Below, piece after piece: positions 9,469 to 19,183 of a DNA stretch of 34,124 bases; position 1 is the first letter of the stretch; the number at the start of each line of letters is the position of its first letter. The stretch lies in NCBI GenBank assembly GCA_028686055.1, contig JAQUCU010000007.1, forward strand, positions 1 to 34,124, written 5' to 3'. The notes under the pieces were generated by a model. The model was not told the origin of the DNA, ran no database searches, and saw only the letters and a program-made list of their open reading frames with translations. The translations under genes were made by a program, and so were the position numbers. This DNA is from Desulfuromonadaceae bacterium (GTDB taxonomy: Bacteria; Desulfobacterota; Desulfuromonadia; Geobacterales; Pseudopelobacteraceae).

Positions 9469-10710
9469 ATGACCGCGACCATACCCTTTCTGAAGGACAT
9501 CTTCCCCCCCTCACACCACGGCCGCGTTTTCCTTGTCGGCGGCACGGTGCGCGATATGCTTCGCGGCAGGGAGAGCCAGGATATCGACCTGGTGTCCGCC
9601 CTTTCCGATAAAGAACTCACTGCGCTCGGCTTCCGCCTCGTGGAGACGGTCAGTGCGTCCCCGATCTACTTCAAACACCACACGCACTTGGGCAAGATTG
9701 AAGTCACCCGTATCAACAGCATTGATGATCTGGAGGGTGATCTTCTCCGGCGCGACTTCACGATCAACGCCATCGCAATGGATCTGTCCGGCCGGCGGAT
9801 CGATCCCCTGGGTGGAGAAGATGATTTGAAGGAGTTAATACTCCGGACGTGCAGCGATCGCTCCTTCACAAACGATCCGCTGCGGATCTTTCGCGCCTTC
9901 CGCTTCGAGGCCGACGGCTGGACAATGGCGCCCGGCACCGCGGCGCTGATCCGGGGTGTGGATTGGTCAGAAGCGCTCAGTGCCATACCAATTGAGCGCT
10001 TCAGCAGTGAGATGCTGAAGGCCCTGGCACGGGGACTGCCCGAACGCTTCTTTCAGCGGATGATCGAATTCAACGTCGGGACTGAATTTCTCCCTGAGCT
10101 TTTCCGGATGCCGGAGATCCAAGCCGGACCGCTCCAGCATCATCCGGAGGGAGACCTGTTCACCCACTCGATCCAGGTGCTACAACGGGTTGCAGCACTG
10201 AGTGATGACCCGCTGTCCCGTTTTTGCGCCCTCTTCCACGATCTCGGCAAGCTGGCCACCGAACCGGCGCTTTATCCGCAGCACCATGGTCATGACGAAG
10301 CCGGGTTTGGCCTGGCAACAGCGTTCTGCAACCGCCTCCGTCTGCCGTCAACGTACCGCAGGGCACTGGCCTGGGTCAGCCGCCTGCACGGCAAAGGCAA
10401 CAGATGGGACGAACTGCGGGATTCATCAAAGATAAAAATGGCAGAGCAGGCTGTCAAGGCGGGCATTGCCAGGATTCTGCCGCTGGGTTGCACCGCCGAC
10501 AAGCCGGGCGGGCCGCCGCTGGCCGGGTGGGATGACGCCATCCGTATTATCAGGATGAGCACGCTGGAGTTGGGAATTGATCAGCAGAAACTTGAGGCGA
10601 TGCCGACCGGGAGCCGTCCACCATTCATCCTGCAGAAGCGGGTGGATATGCTGAGAGAATTCCGCACCCTGAAACATCGCTCCGACGGGGAAACTTTCGG
10701 TGAAACCTGA
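9469..10710 (+). CDS. CCA tRNA nucleotidyltransferase / poly(A) polymerase family with HD domain
   Basis: VGGTVRDMLRGRESQDIDLV, RRDFTINAIAMDLSG, DPLRIFRAFRFEADG; HD motif FCALFHDLGKL. Confidence 0.92.
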   Translation: MTATIPFLKDIFPPSHHGRVFLVGGTVRDMLRGRESQDIDLVSALSDKELTALGFRLVETVSASPIYFKHHTHLGKIEVTRINSIDDLEGDLLRRDFTINAIAMDLSGRRIDPLGGEDDLKELILRTCSDRSFTNDPLRIFRAFRFEADGWTMAPGTAALIRGVDWSEALSAIPIERFSSEMLKALARGLPERFFQRMIEFNVGTEFLPELFRMPEIQAGPLQHHPEGDLFTHSIQVLQRVAALSDDPLSRFCALFHDLGKLATEPALYPQHHGHDEAGFGLATAFCNRLRLPSTYRRALAWVSRLHGKGNRWDELRDSSKIKMAEQAVKAGIARILPLGCTADKPGGPPLAGWDDAIRIIRMSTLELGIDQQKLEAMPTGSRPPFILQKRVDMLREFRTLKHRSDGETFGET

Positions 10711-10829
10711 TCCAGCTATCCCCACCTGACCCCCCTCCCCGAACATCCGGAAGCCGTTTTTCTTGTGCTCATTTCAGGAGGAGAGTATATTTAAAAAATA
10801 TGAACTATTTCCACCTGAAGGAGTAATCA

Positions 10830-12731
10830 ATGCCCAAGTATCTATCAGGCCTTATCGGCCTGGTATCTCTTACCTTCCTATCTGTTTCAACTGCAATCCG
10901 TATCCTGCTCTATCTCTTTACCCCGAAAGGTGCGGGGTTGACATTGCTTCTGATACTCAAGGCCGCACTTACCGGTTTTGTATTCGACCTGGCAACTCTT
11001 TCCTATGCGCTGCTGCCACTTGCCCTCTACCTGATAATTGTGCCCAAACGGTTTGCCTGCAGCAGGTGGCACAACTGGCTGGTACGGCTGCTGTTCATCC
11101 TGTTCCTGGCGGTCCTGTTCTTTGATGGCTGCGCCGAATATTTCTTTTTCGACGAATTCGGTACCCGCTTCAATTTCATTGCTGTCGACTACCTGATCTA
11201 CACACGGGAGGTGATCGGCAACATCAAGGAATCTTATCCGCTCGGCCCCATATTCACCGGGATCGGAGCCGCTGCCCTCGCTTTGGTATGGCTGCTGAGA
11301 AAACGTATCGACCAGGCGTCCGGCATCACTTTCGGAGGCAGATACCACCGCACCGGAGCTCTGCTCCTGCTCCCTTCTCTGGTTGTTCTGGCGTTCATCA
11401 ACGTCTCTCAGACAGCCATTTCGACCAACAATTTTGCCAACGAACTGGCAGGTAACGGCATCTACAATCTGGTGGCGGCATTTCGCAACAACGAGCTCAG
11501 CTTCTCGCAATTCTACCGGACCGCTCCGGAAGACAAGGTGCTGGCCAGGCTGCATACACTGGTCGCCGAGCGAAATAACCGCTACATAGCACCCGACTCC
11601 GGGCGCTTGACCCGCCACATAACTGCAGAGGGGCCGGAAAAGCGCCTGAACCTGATCGTTGTGGTGGAAGAGAGCCTGAGCGCCGAATACCTGGGCAGCT
11701 TCGGCAACCACGACAAACTTACCCCGAACCTGGACAGGCTTGCTGCCAAGTCACTGCTTTTCACCAATCTCTATGCAACAGGGACACGCACAATACGGGG
11801 ACTGGAGGCTCTGTCCCTGTCAATCCCGCCACTCCCCGGCACTTCGATTGTGAAACGCCCGGATAACGGCGGGTTTCGTTCATGGGGGGAAATCCTCGAC
11901 GCCAAAGGGTATGACAGCAAATTCATCTACGCGGGGCATGGCTACTTCGACAACATGAATGCATTCTTCTCCGCTAACGGCTTCAAGATTGTCGACCGGA
12001 CTGATTTCGAAAAAAATGAGGTTACTTTTGACAATATCTGGGGTGTCTGCGACGAAGACCTCTTCCGCAAAACGATCCGCGAGGCGAATGCTTCACATGC
12101 TGCCGGACGGCCGTTTTTCTCAATGCTCATGACCACCTCGAATCATCGCCCCTTCACCTACCCGGAAGGGAAAATCGACATCCCCTCAAAAACCGGACGC
12201 AGCGGTGGAGTCAAGTATGCGGATTATGCGATCGGCCGCCTGATTGCCGAAGCCGGCCGTGAGCCATGGTTCAAGGACACCATCTTTGTCATTATTGCCG
12301 ACCACTGTGCCGGGAGTGCCGGAAAGACGGATATTCCGATCAAAAAATACGAGATACCGATGCTCGTCCATTCTCCGCAGCACATCAAGCCGGGCCGGAT
12401 AGATGGACTTATGAGCCAGATCGATGTGGCCCCGACGCTTCTCGGACTGATGAACATGAGTTACGATACGGATTTCATGGGGAGGGATGTACTGAAAGAT
12501 TCCGGAACCGAGCCCCGGGCCTTCATCTCCACCTATCAGAAACTCGGATACCTGACCAACGATCGCCTGCTGGTGCTCGGCCCCCGCAAGTATACCGCCC
12601 AGTACCAGGCGGACCGTCTCACCGGGACACTCAAACCGCAGCCGCTTGATCAGACCCTGCTGGGGGATATGCTCGCCTACTACCAGGGCGCCGACTATAT
12701 CTACCGGCATCGACTTAACCGTATCCGTTAG
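10830..12731 (+). CDS. LTA synthase family protein (membrane sulfatase/phosphoglycerol transferase)
   Basis: N-terminal TM helices; VVVEESLSAEYLGSFG, TGTRTIRGLEALSLSIPPLPGTSIV, IFVIIADHCAGSAG, SQIDVAPTLLGLM. Confidence 0.9.
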   Translation: MPKYLSGLIGLVSLTFLSVSTAIRILLYLFTPKGAGLTLLLILKAALTGFVFDLATLSYALLPLALYLIIVPKRFACSRWHNWLVRLLFILFLAVLFFDGCAEYFFFDEFGTRFNFIAVDYLIYTREVIGNIKESYPLGPIFTGIGAAALALVWLLRKRIDQASGITFGGRYHRTGALLLLPSLVVLAFINVSQTAISTNNFANELAGNGIYNLVAAFRNNELSFSQFYRTAPEDKVLARLHTLVAERNNRYIAPDSGRLTRHITAEGPEKRLNLIVVVEESLSAEYLGSFGNHDKLTPNLDRLAAKSLLFTNLYATGTRTIRGLEALSLSIPPLPGTSIVKRPDNGGFRSWGEILDAKGYDSKFIYAGHGYFDNMNAFFSANGFKIVDRTDFEKNEVTFDNIWGVCDEDLFRKTIREANASHAAGRPFFSMLMTTSNHRPFTYPEGKIDIPSKTGRSGGVKYADYAIGRLIAEAGREPWFKDTIFVIIADHCAGSAGKTDIPIKKYEIPMLVHSPQHIKPGRIDGLMSQIDVAPTLLGLMNMSYDTDFMGRDVLKDSGTEPRAFISTYQKLGYLTNDRLLVLGPRKYTAQYQADRLTGTLKPQPLDQTLLGDMLAYYQGADYIYRHRLNRIR

Positions 12732-12739
12732 CAGCCAGG

Positions 12740-12774
12740 CCTTGAGCTCACCGTTATCCACGGTGAGCTCAAGG
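12740..12774. terminator. Long perfect hairpin between convergent genes
   Basis: CCTTGAGCTCACCG...CGGTGAGCTCAAGG between convergent ORFs; no strong U-tract. Confidence 0.55.
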
Positions 12775-12780
12775 AACTCA

Positions 12781-13197
12781 TTATTTCTTCTGCTCCGCCG
12801 GTATAAGCGAACCCTTCTTCCGATAGACCATCCCCTGGAAAATGGCCACAACATCACCTGCATCATCGGTGATCATAACCGAGTATGAAGCAAGCTTGTG
12901 ATTGAGCGACTGCTCCTTCGCCTCTGCATAAAGCGTCCCACTCAGCGCGGCTTTCACAAAGTTGACGCTGGTATTGATTCCCATTGCCAGAGTCCCGTGA
13001 GAGTTGGAGGCAACGGCAAAGGTAAAATCTGCCAGTGTAAAAATGGCGCCGCCATGGACCGTTCTGGCACCGTTAAAATGGAACGGTTCAATCTTCATCC
13101 TGGCTTTTGCCCAGCCTCTCCCCGCATCGACAAGTTCAATACCGGTGTGATGCGCAAACAGATCCTCGGTTGAAAAAAACTTCTTTATCTCCTGCAT
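12781..13197 (-). CDS. PaaI family hotdog thioesterase
   Basis: HHTGIELVDAGRGWAKARMKIEPFHFNGARTVHGGAIFTLADFTFAVASNSHG; AAGGGAG SD upstream of the ATG. Confidence 0.9.
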   Translation of the reverse strand: MQEIKKFFSTEDLFAHHTGIELVDAGRGWAKARMKIEPFHFNGARTVHGGAIFTLADFTFAVASNSHGTLAMGINTSVNFVKAALSGTLYAEAKEQSLNHKLASYSVMITDDAGDVVAIFQGMVYRKKGSLIPAEQKK

Positions 13198-13260
13198 GGC
13201 TGCACTCCCTTATACTTTGTTGCTCCACATACTTCGAAATGACGCAGACATGGGGGCTAT

Positions 13261-14103
13261 TCACGCATACCTGCCCGCATGGTACGAACTGCGCACATAC
13301 GGCCCGCTCTCCACGTGGCTGAACCCGATCTCCAGCGCCTGGGTCCGCAGCGACTCAAACAGTTCCGGCGGGACGTATTCCTGCACCGGGTAATGGAGGC
13401 GACTTGGTGACAGGTACTGGCCGATGCTGAGATAGGTGCAGCCGACATCACGCAGATCGCGTAACACCTGCAACACCTCATCTTCTGTTTCCCCCAACCC
13501 GAGCATGATCCCGGATTTGGTGCGGATATCCGTTGCGATTTCGCTGCAGTTCCGCAGCACGTCCAGTGAACGGCGGTAATCGGCGCCGCTGCGGATATGA
13601 TACAGCCGCGGCACCGTCTCAACGTTGTGGGCGATGATATCCGGGAGTGACGCGGCGACCGCTTCCAGACCCGAGACGCTTCCCTGAAAATCGGGAATCA
13701 ACAGTTCGATCCGTGTAGACGGGGAGGCGCTACGTATGGCTGCCACGGTGGCGGCGAAAATTCCTGCTCCGCCATCCGGCAGATCATCACGGGTCGGGCT
13801 CGTAACCACCACATGGGAGAGTTTCAGACGGGCGACCGCCTCGGCCACCCGTAGCGGTTCATCACTATCCACCGGCAGCGGCACGGTTTTTTCCACGTTG
13901 CAGAAAGAGCAGAGGCGGGTGCAGTTTTTACCGAGGATCAGGAAAGTGGCCTGCCCGCAGGAAAAACACTCCGAAATATTGGGGCAGAGCGCCTGCTGGC
14001 AGACCGTATTCAGGCGTAATTCACCCAGCAGCTGGCGCATCTCGCCCTGATCGCCCGGATTAACTTTTTTCCGCAGCCAGTCCGGTTTGCGCTGAATATT
14101 CAC
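13261..14103 (-). CDS. lipA: Lipoyl synthase LipA
   Basis: CX4CX5C (CQQALCPNISEC), radical SAM CTRLCSFC, C-terminal RSSYHA; probable GTG start at 14103 overlapping the lipM-like 3' end. Confidence 0.93.
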   Translation of the reverse strand: MNIQRKPDWLRKKVNPGDQGEMRQLLGELRLNTVCQQALCPNISECFSCGQATFLILGKNCTRLCSFCNVEKTVPLPVDSDEPLRVAEAVARLKLSHVVVTSPTRDDLPDGGAGIFAATVAAIRSASPSTRIELLIPDFQGSVSGLEAVAASLPDIIAHNVETVPRLYHIRSGADYRRSLDVLRNCSEIATDIRTKSGIMLGLGETEDEVLQVLRDLRDVGCTYLSIGQYLSPSRLHYPVQEYVPPELFESLRTQALEIGFSHVESGPYVRSSYHAGRYA

Positions 14104-14921
14104 CCCTCCACCCCTTCCAGATTCCACTGTTCTGTTGAATATTTATTCAAAAGCAACCGCTCCATATCTGCCTGCTCCTCCGCGGACAACAAATCACGCA
14201 GGAGTTCAACACCAAAGTAGCTGCCAAAAGCAGCAGCAAGACTCTCCTTGAGGCATTTCACGTCGCCATGTACCCCGCACTCGGCAAGACTGAGCGTACC
14301 TTCGGCATGTTCGGGGGCCTGATCGCGCATGTACGATAATCCGGTGACGGCACGATTGTACAGCGGTATCGAACCGTGCTGAAAGATCGCCCCTTTCAAC
14401 CGGCGCTGGGCATTACCGCCGATCTTGTTCCCATTGACAATGATATCGAAACTCTCCTTACCGGCAAAGCAGAATGCGGTCCGCTCACCAAGGCGGCCCC
14501 CCCCGGGAATGACATCAACAGCATAGAAGGCTTCAAGACCCAGGCCGCGGTAGAAGGCGAGCAGAAAACCGGTCAGCACGCGAAAGGAATCCTTGATGGA
14601 TGATGCCGGGGGAATCTGTCCCGGCGCACAGACCAGTGAATAGGTCAACTCGTCGGCATGATAAATCACGCCGCCGCCGGTCACACGCCGCACGACCGCC
14701 ACGCCGTCGACGCGGCAGCGCCCCAGATCAAGCACCTCGGCGGCTTTCTGGAAGCGCCCCATCGACAGCGCCGGCGGATTCCAGCCGTACAGGCGCAGGA
14801 CCGGCAGAGAGGTCGCGGGGTCAAAGGAACGGAGCAGCGCCTCATCAATGGCCATATTCTCCGCTCCGGAAAACGATGGGGTCACGATAAGGCGCCATTT
14901 CTGATCGTTTTGCATTGTCAT
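14100..14921 (-). CDS. lipM: Lipoate-protein ligase / octanoyltransferase (LipM-like)
   Basis: NMAIDEALL, RRVTGGGVIYHADELTYSLV, CFAGKESFDIIVNGNKIGGNAQRRLKGAIFQHGSIPL with the LipM-type Cys; adjacent to lipA. Confidence 0.85.
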   Translation of the reverse strand: MTMQNDQKWRLIVTPSFSGAENMAIDEALLRSFDPATSLPVLRLYGWNPPALSMGRFQKAAEVLDLGRCRVDGVAVVRRVTGGGVIYHADELTYSLVCAPGQIPPASSIKDSFRVLTGFLLAFYRGLGLEAFYAVDVIPGGGRLGERTAFCFAGKESFDIIVNGNKIGGNAQRRLKGAIFQHGSIPLYNRAVTGLSYMRDQAPEHAEGTLSLAECGVHGDVKCLKESLAAAFGSYFGVELLRDLLSAEEQADMERLLLNKYSTEQWNLEGVEG

Positions 14922-15056
14922 AGTACGCTTGTTGGGCCTGTATGCTCTTTCAATAAATAACTACGGTTCTTTCATATTATACCTGCCAGCCCGCATCAAA
15001 TTCAACCTTCGACAGTGGTGTCGTTAGTGAATAATTAACCGTTGCCCCCTCGACAA

Positions 15057-15671
15057 TTACAGCGATTGCGGTAAATCGAGCCACAATTCGCTTCTGCTCT
15101 TGTACATCTTCAGCCTGCTGACCACACTGGCCACCGGTGCCGAAAAAATCGCTTCATAGATAAATTCATCAGCCAACGGGTCCATGGCAAAGGCCAGCTG
15201 CTCTTTCTTGATGCTGAACTGAGCGTTGATCACGGTGGTGTTGCCCCGCGCATCGACCCGAATCCACTTGTCGATGGTGGCGAAGTAGATGGCATTAAAA
15301 CCGTGCAAAACCATTTCATCATCGGCAGAGGGATCCAGGCGTAAAACCTGGTAGCAGAAACCGGCAGGGATATTGACCGCCCGGAGCAAGGCGGCCAGGA
15401 GGTGACTTTTTGCAAAACAGATTCCGCTACCGTGATGTAGAACTTCACTCGCCGTGCAGGTCACAACTTCAAGGCCGGCATCATTGGAGTGCAAAATGGA
15501 GTCTCTCACCCATTCATACAAACAACGGGCTTTGGCAACTTCATCTGGCAATGTCTGTGTAAGCTCCAGAGCCTTCTGCCGCACAGCCGGAGTCTGCCAG
15601 TCAACAATTGCGTCGGAAAGCAGATACTCATTTAAATCATCCGATTCAGGGTACATAACAACCTCGTTCAA
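15057..15671 (-). CDS. Transglutaminase-like domain protein
   Basis: CLYEWVRDSILHSND, TASEVLHHGSGICFAKSHLLAALLRAVNIPAGFCYQVL (Cys), HGFNAIYFATIDKWIRVDARG (His/Asp). Confidence 0.85.
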   Translation of the reverse strand: MNEVVMYPESDDLNEYLLSDAIVDWQTPAVRQKALELTQTLPDEVAKARCLYEWVRDSILHSNDAGLEVVTCTASEVLHHGSGICFAKSHLLAALLRAVNIPAGFCYQVLRLDPSADDEMVLHGFNAIYFATIDKWIRVDARGNTTVINAQFSIKKEQLAFAMDPLADEFIYEAIFSAPVASVVSRLKMYKSRSELWLDLPQSL

Positions 15672-15749
15672 TGTTTATATTTATGACGGCAACTACCTGG
15701 TAAAATTAAAAAGATTGGACGGCACAATGGAGTAAAACATGGCCATAAA

Positions 15750-15785
15750 GAAAGCACTCTGGTGACGAATTGCCAGAGTGCTTTC
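15750..15785. terminator. Bidirectional-type terminator hairpin downstream of gcvPB
   Basis: GAAAGCACTCTGG-N10-CCAGAGTGCTTTC. Confidence 0.7.
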
Positions 15786-15813
15786 ATATCAGACTCTACG
15801 CATTAAAACAGAC

Positions 15814-17262
15814 TCACCCGATACAGCAGACGTTCTGTTCCCTCGCCGCCTTGGTCTCGTCCAGCCGCGAGACCGGCATCGTCAGCGGTGCGTCGTGGAG
15901 CGCCTGCGGGTTGTTCTCTGCAGCCTTGGCCGCTTCGATCATGGTCTCAATGAAGGCATCCATCGTCGCCTTGCTCTCCGTCTCGGTCGGCTCAATCATG
16001 ATAGCCTCCTTGACGATCATCGGAAAATAGACCGTGGGGGGATGATATCCCCTGTCGATCAGGAATTTGGCGATATCGATGGCATGGACGCCGTGCTCCA
16101 GCTGCCTGGATGCGGAAAAAACGCATTCATGCATGCAGGTCATCTTGTAGGGAAGGTCGTAGTATGGTTTGAGCCTTTCCTTGATGTAATTGGCATTCAG
16201 CACCGCCTGCTCGGAGGCCCGGATCAGCCCTTCGCGGCCAAGCATGATGATGTAGGCATACGCCTTTGCCATCACCCCGAAGTTGCCGAAGAAATTGGCC
16301 ATGCGCCCGACCGTTCCCTTGTTGTCAGTTTGCAGCAGCAGCGTGCCATTGTCATCCCTGACGATGCGCGGCTGCGGCAGGAAAGGAATCAGCGCTTTTT
16401 TGACGCCGACCGGACCGGAACCGGGACCGCCGCCGCCGTGAGGGGTGCCGAAGGTCTTGTGCAGGTTGACATGAACCACATCGAAGCCGACATCACCCGG
16501 TCTGACCTTGCCCATGATCGCGTTCAGGTTGGCGCCGTCATAGTACATAAGCGCATCGTGAGAATGGGCGATGTCACAGATCTCCTTGATGTGCGGGTTG
16601 AACAGCCCCAGCGTATTGGGGCAGGTCATCATGACCGCGGCCACCTCGTCACTCATCGCCGCCTTGAACAGCTCCAGATCCATATCGCCATACGGTGCGG
16701 TCGGTATCGTGACGATCTCGTACCCGGCCATCGCCGCCGAGGCAGGATTGGTGCCGTGGGACGAATCCGGGACGACCACGTACTTCTTTTTACCACTGTT
16801 TCCCCTGGCCGCATGGTAGGCCGAGACCAGCATGATACCGGTCAGCTCGCCATGGGCACCGGCCAGCGGCTGGGGGGTAACCTCGTCCATACCGGTGATG
16901 TCGGCCAGCATCCGCCCCAGATCGTACAGCATCCCGAGTGTTCCCTGGCAGAGTTCCGCCCCCCCCGGCAGGAGTGCCGTCATCGGGTGAAACGGCGCGA
17001 ACAGGGCCGCCGCGTTCTCCAGCACCTTGGCGTTGTACTTCATCGTGCAGGAACCGAGCGGGTAAAAGTTGGTATCCACCGAAAAGTTGCGGCGGGACAG
17101 ATTGGTGAAATGCCGCACGAGGTCGAGTTCGGAAACCTCGGCCAAACCGGCTGGCTCCGTGCGCAGCAGTGTCGCGGGCAGAGCGGAGGCGACCGGGACA
17201 TCGGATGCGGGCAGCTTGACGCCGCGGCGGCCGGGAACGGATTTTTCGTAGATCAGTTGCAT
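15814..17262 (-). CDS. gcvPB: Glycine dehydrogenase (aminomethyl-transferring) subunit 2
   Basis: PLP-enzyme motifs [55 protein letters not shown]. Confidence 0.95.
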   Translation of the reverse strand: MQLIYEKSVPGRRGVKLPASDVPVASALPATLLRTEPAGLAEVSELDLVRHFTNLSRRNFSVDTNFYPLGSCTMKYNAKVLENAAALFAPFHPMTALLPGGAELCQGTLGMLYDLGRMLADITGMDEVTPQPLAGAHGELTGIMLVSAYHAARGNSGKKKYVVVPDSSHGTNPASAAMAGYEIVTIPTAPYGDMDLELFKAAMSDEVAAVMMTCPNTLGLFNPHIKEICDIAHSHDALMYYDGANLNAIMGKVRPGDVGFDVVHVNLHKTFGTPHGGGGPGSGPVGVKKALIPFLPQPRIVRDDNGTLLLQTDNKGTVGRMANFFGNFGVMAKAYAYIIMLGREGLIRASEQAVLNANYIKERLKPYYDLPYKMTCMHECVFSASRQLEHGVHAIDIAKFLIDRGYHPPTVYFPMIVKEAIMIEPTETESKATMDAFIETMIEAAKAAENNPQALHDAPLTMPVSRLDETKAAREQNVCCIG

Positions 17263-18599
17263 AGCGCCACCTCCAGCTCCTTTGCAAACAGGTCGATTTC
17301 CTTCTTTGTCCGTTTCTCGGTCACCGTCACGGCCATACAGTTCTCCAACCCATGGTAATACTGACCCAGCGGCACGCCGGCGGCAATGCCCCGGTCAAGC
17401 AGCCCCGTAACGACAGCAGCGGCGTTTTTCGGCAGGGTAAGCGTAAACTCGTTGAAGGTGACAGTCGTTTGCAGCACGGACACCCCCGGGATCCTGGTCA
17501 ACTGCTCCTTGGCATACTCGGCCTTGTCGCGGTTCAGGCGGGCCAGGTCGGCAAGCCCCTCTTTCCCAACTGAGGAAAGGAAGATCAGGCCGCGCAGGGC
17601 ACAGAGCCCCTGGTTGCTGCAGATATTCGAGGTGGCCTTGTGGCGTTTGATATGCTGTTCGCGAGCCTGCAGCGTCAGCACATAGCCCCGTTTGCCGTTT
17701 TTGTCCACGGTTTCGCCGACGATTCGCCCCGGCATGTTGCGGATAAGTTTCTTTTTGGCGGCAATGTAGCCGAAGGAAGGACCGCCGAAGGAGAGCGGAT
17801 TGCCCAGACTCTGGCCGTCACCCACAGCGATATCGATCCCCATCTCACCGGGGGACTTCACTATGCCGAGCGAGATCGGATAGACCGAACCGATAAGGAG
17901 TGCCCCGACGCCATGGACCTGCTCCGCCAGTGCGGTAAAATCTTCGATACTGCCGAAGAAGTTGGGGTTCTGCACCAGCACCGCAGCAACGCTGCCGTCA
18001 AGCAGGGCAGCCAGGGCAGCATGGTCCAACTGACCCTTCTGCGGCGCGATCTCGACCACCTCCACATCCTGGTTGAAGAGATAGGTCTTCAGCACCTGCC
18101 GGAAAAAGGGGCTGACGCAGCCATCCACGACGATCTTGTGGCGGCCGGTCACGCGCAGCGCCATCATCGCCGCCTCGGCACAGGCGGTTCCGCCGTCGTA
18201 CAACGAGGCGTTGGAGACATCCAGCCCGGTCAGGCGGCAGATCGCTGTCTGGTACTCGAATAGTGCCTGCAGCGTTCCCTGGGAGCATTCCGGCTGGTAG
18301 GGGGTATAGGCGGTGTAGAATTCGGCGCGACCGGAGAGGTGATCAACCACGGAGGGAATGATGTGATCGTAGAAACCGCCACCGATGTAATTGGTCACAC
18401 CCTGGGTGTTATCAGCGGCAATAGCCTGCATCCTGCTGAACGCCTCGAACTCGGACATGCCGGCGGGAAGGTTGAAACTCTTGGCACGCAGCTCGGCCGG
18501 GATCGGGGCGAAGAGTTCCTCTACAGAGGCAGCGCCTATGACGGAGAGCATTTCGGCGATATCCTCCGGCGTGTGGGGACAGTAGTGGCTGTCGTTCAT
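17253..18599 (-). CDS. gcvPA: Glycine dehydrogenase (aminomethyl-transferring) subunit 1
   Basis: Start [18 protein letters not shown] with [55 protein letters not shown]. Confidence 0.95.
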   Translation of the reverse strand: MNDSHYCPHTPEDIAEMLSVIGAASVEELFAPIPAELRAKSFNLPAGMSEFEAFSRMQAIAADNTQGVTNYIGGGFYDHIIPSVVDHLSGRAEFYTAYTPYQPECSQGTLQALFEYQTAICRLTGLDVSNASLYDGGTACAEAAMMALRVTGRHKIVVDGCVSPFFRQVLKTYLFNQDVEVVEIAPQKGQLDHAALAALLDGSVAAVLVQNPNFFGSIEDFTALAEQVHGVGALLIGSVYPISLGIVKSPGEMGIDIAVGDGQSLGNPLSFGGPSFGYIAAKKKLIRNMPGRIVGETVDKNGKRGYVLTLQAREQHIKRHKATSNICSNQGLCALRGLIFLSSVGKEGLADLARLNRDKAEYAKEQLTRIPGVSVLQTTVTFNEFTLTLPKNAAAVVTGLLDRGIAAGVPLGQYYHGLENCMAVTVTEKRTKKEIDLFAKELEVALCN

Positions 18600-18625
18600 T
18601 TTATGGTCTCCTGGGAAAAATAAAC

Positions 18626-18674
18626 GTAGGGGCACCGCGTGCGGCGCCCTCGGGCTGGGAAGCCCTGCCCCTAC
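18626..18674. repeat. GTAGGGGC...GCCCCTAC palindromic intergenic repeat in the gcvH-gcvPA gap
   Basis: GTAGGGGCACCGCGTGCGGCGCCCTCGGGCTGGGAAGCCCTGCCCCTAC: inverted termini with an internal GGGCT/AGCCC hairpin; the terminal CTA overlaps the gcvH stop. Confidence 0.7.
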
Positions 18675-19042
18675 AGAGTTTTCAGGTAGTCGTTATACTG
18701 TTCCTGCGTCATCAGGTTTTTCAGCTCCGCCTCGTCGGCGATCTCGACCCAAGCCATCCAGCCGGCATCCTCGGCGCTCTCGTTGACGATCTCGGGGGCC
18801 GTTTCCAGCGCCTCATTCACCTTGATAACCGTGCCGGAAACCGGCGCAAAGATATCGCTTGCCGCCTTGACAGACTCGATGCTTCCCAGGATTCCGAACT
18901 GTTTGACCACAGCGCCTGTCTTGGGCAGCTCCACGAAGGTAATATCACCCAGTTCATGCGCGGCGTGCTCGCTGATGCCGACCGCGCCGATCCCCTCTTT
19001 AACCTTGACCCACTCATGTTCCTTGGTGAAATACACACTCAT
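18671..19042 (-). CDS. gcvH: Glycine cleavage system protein H
   Basis: [55 protein letters not shown] (lipoyl-Lys). Confidence 0.97.
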   Translation of the reverse strand: MSVYFTKEHEWVKVKEGIGAVGISEHAAHELGDITFVELPKTGAVVKQFGILGSIESVKAASDIFAPVSGTVIKVNEALETAPEIVNESAEDAGWMAWVEIADEAELKNLMTQEQYNDYLKTL

Positions 19043-19073
19043 CGCTCATTCCTCCTTGGTATAAGAATTAAGT

Positions 19074-19170
19074 TCCTTCTCCCTGAGGGAGAAGGTGGCC
19101 AAAGGCCGGATGAGGGGTGAAATGCAACATTTTCTCCTCATCCTTACCCTCTCTCTCAGGGCGAGGGGAC
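19074..19170. repeat. Compound palindromic REP/MITE-like repeat in the gcvT-gcvH gap
   Basis: CCTTCTCCCTGAGGGAGAAGG palindrome, then TGGCCAAAGGCCGGATGAGGGG ... CTCATCCTTACCCTCTCTCTCAGGGCGAGGGG. Confidence 0.7.
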
Positions 19171-19183
19171 TTTTAATCGTTTG

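Noticed and set aside
15778-17358. Long plus-strand ORF (526 aa) opposite gcvPB and the gcvPA 3' end.
   Set aside because: Shadow ORF; His/Arg/Gly-rich low-quality translation antisense to a clear GcvPB protein.
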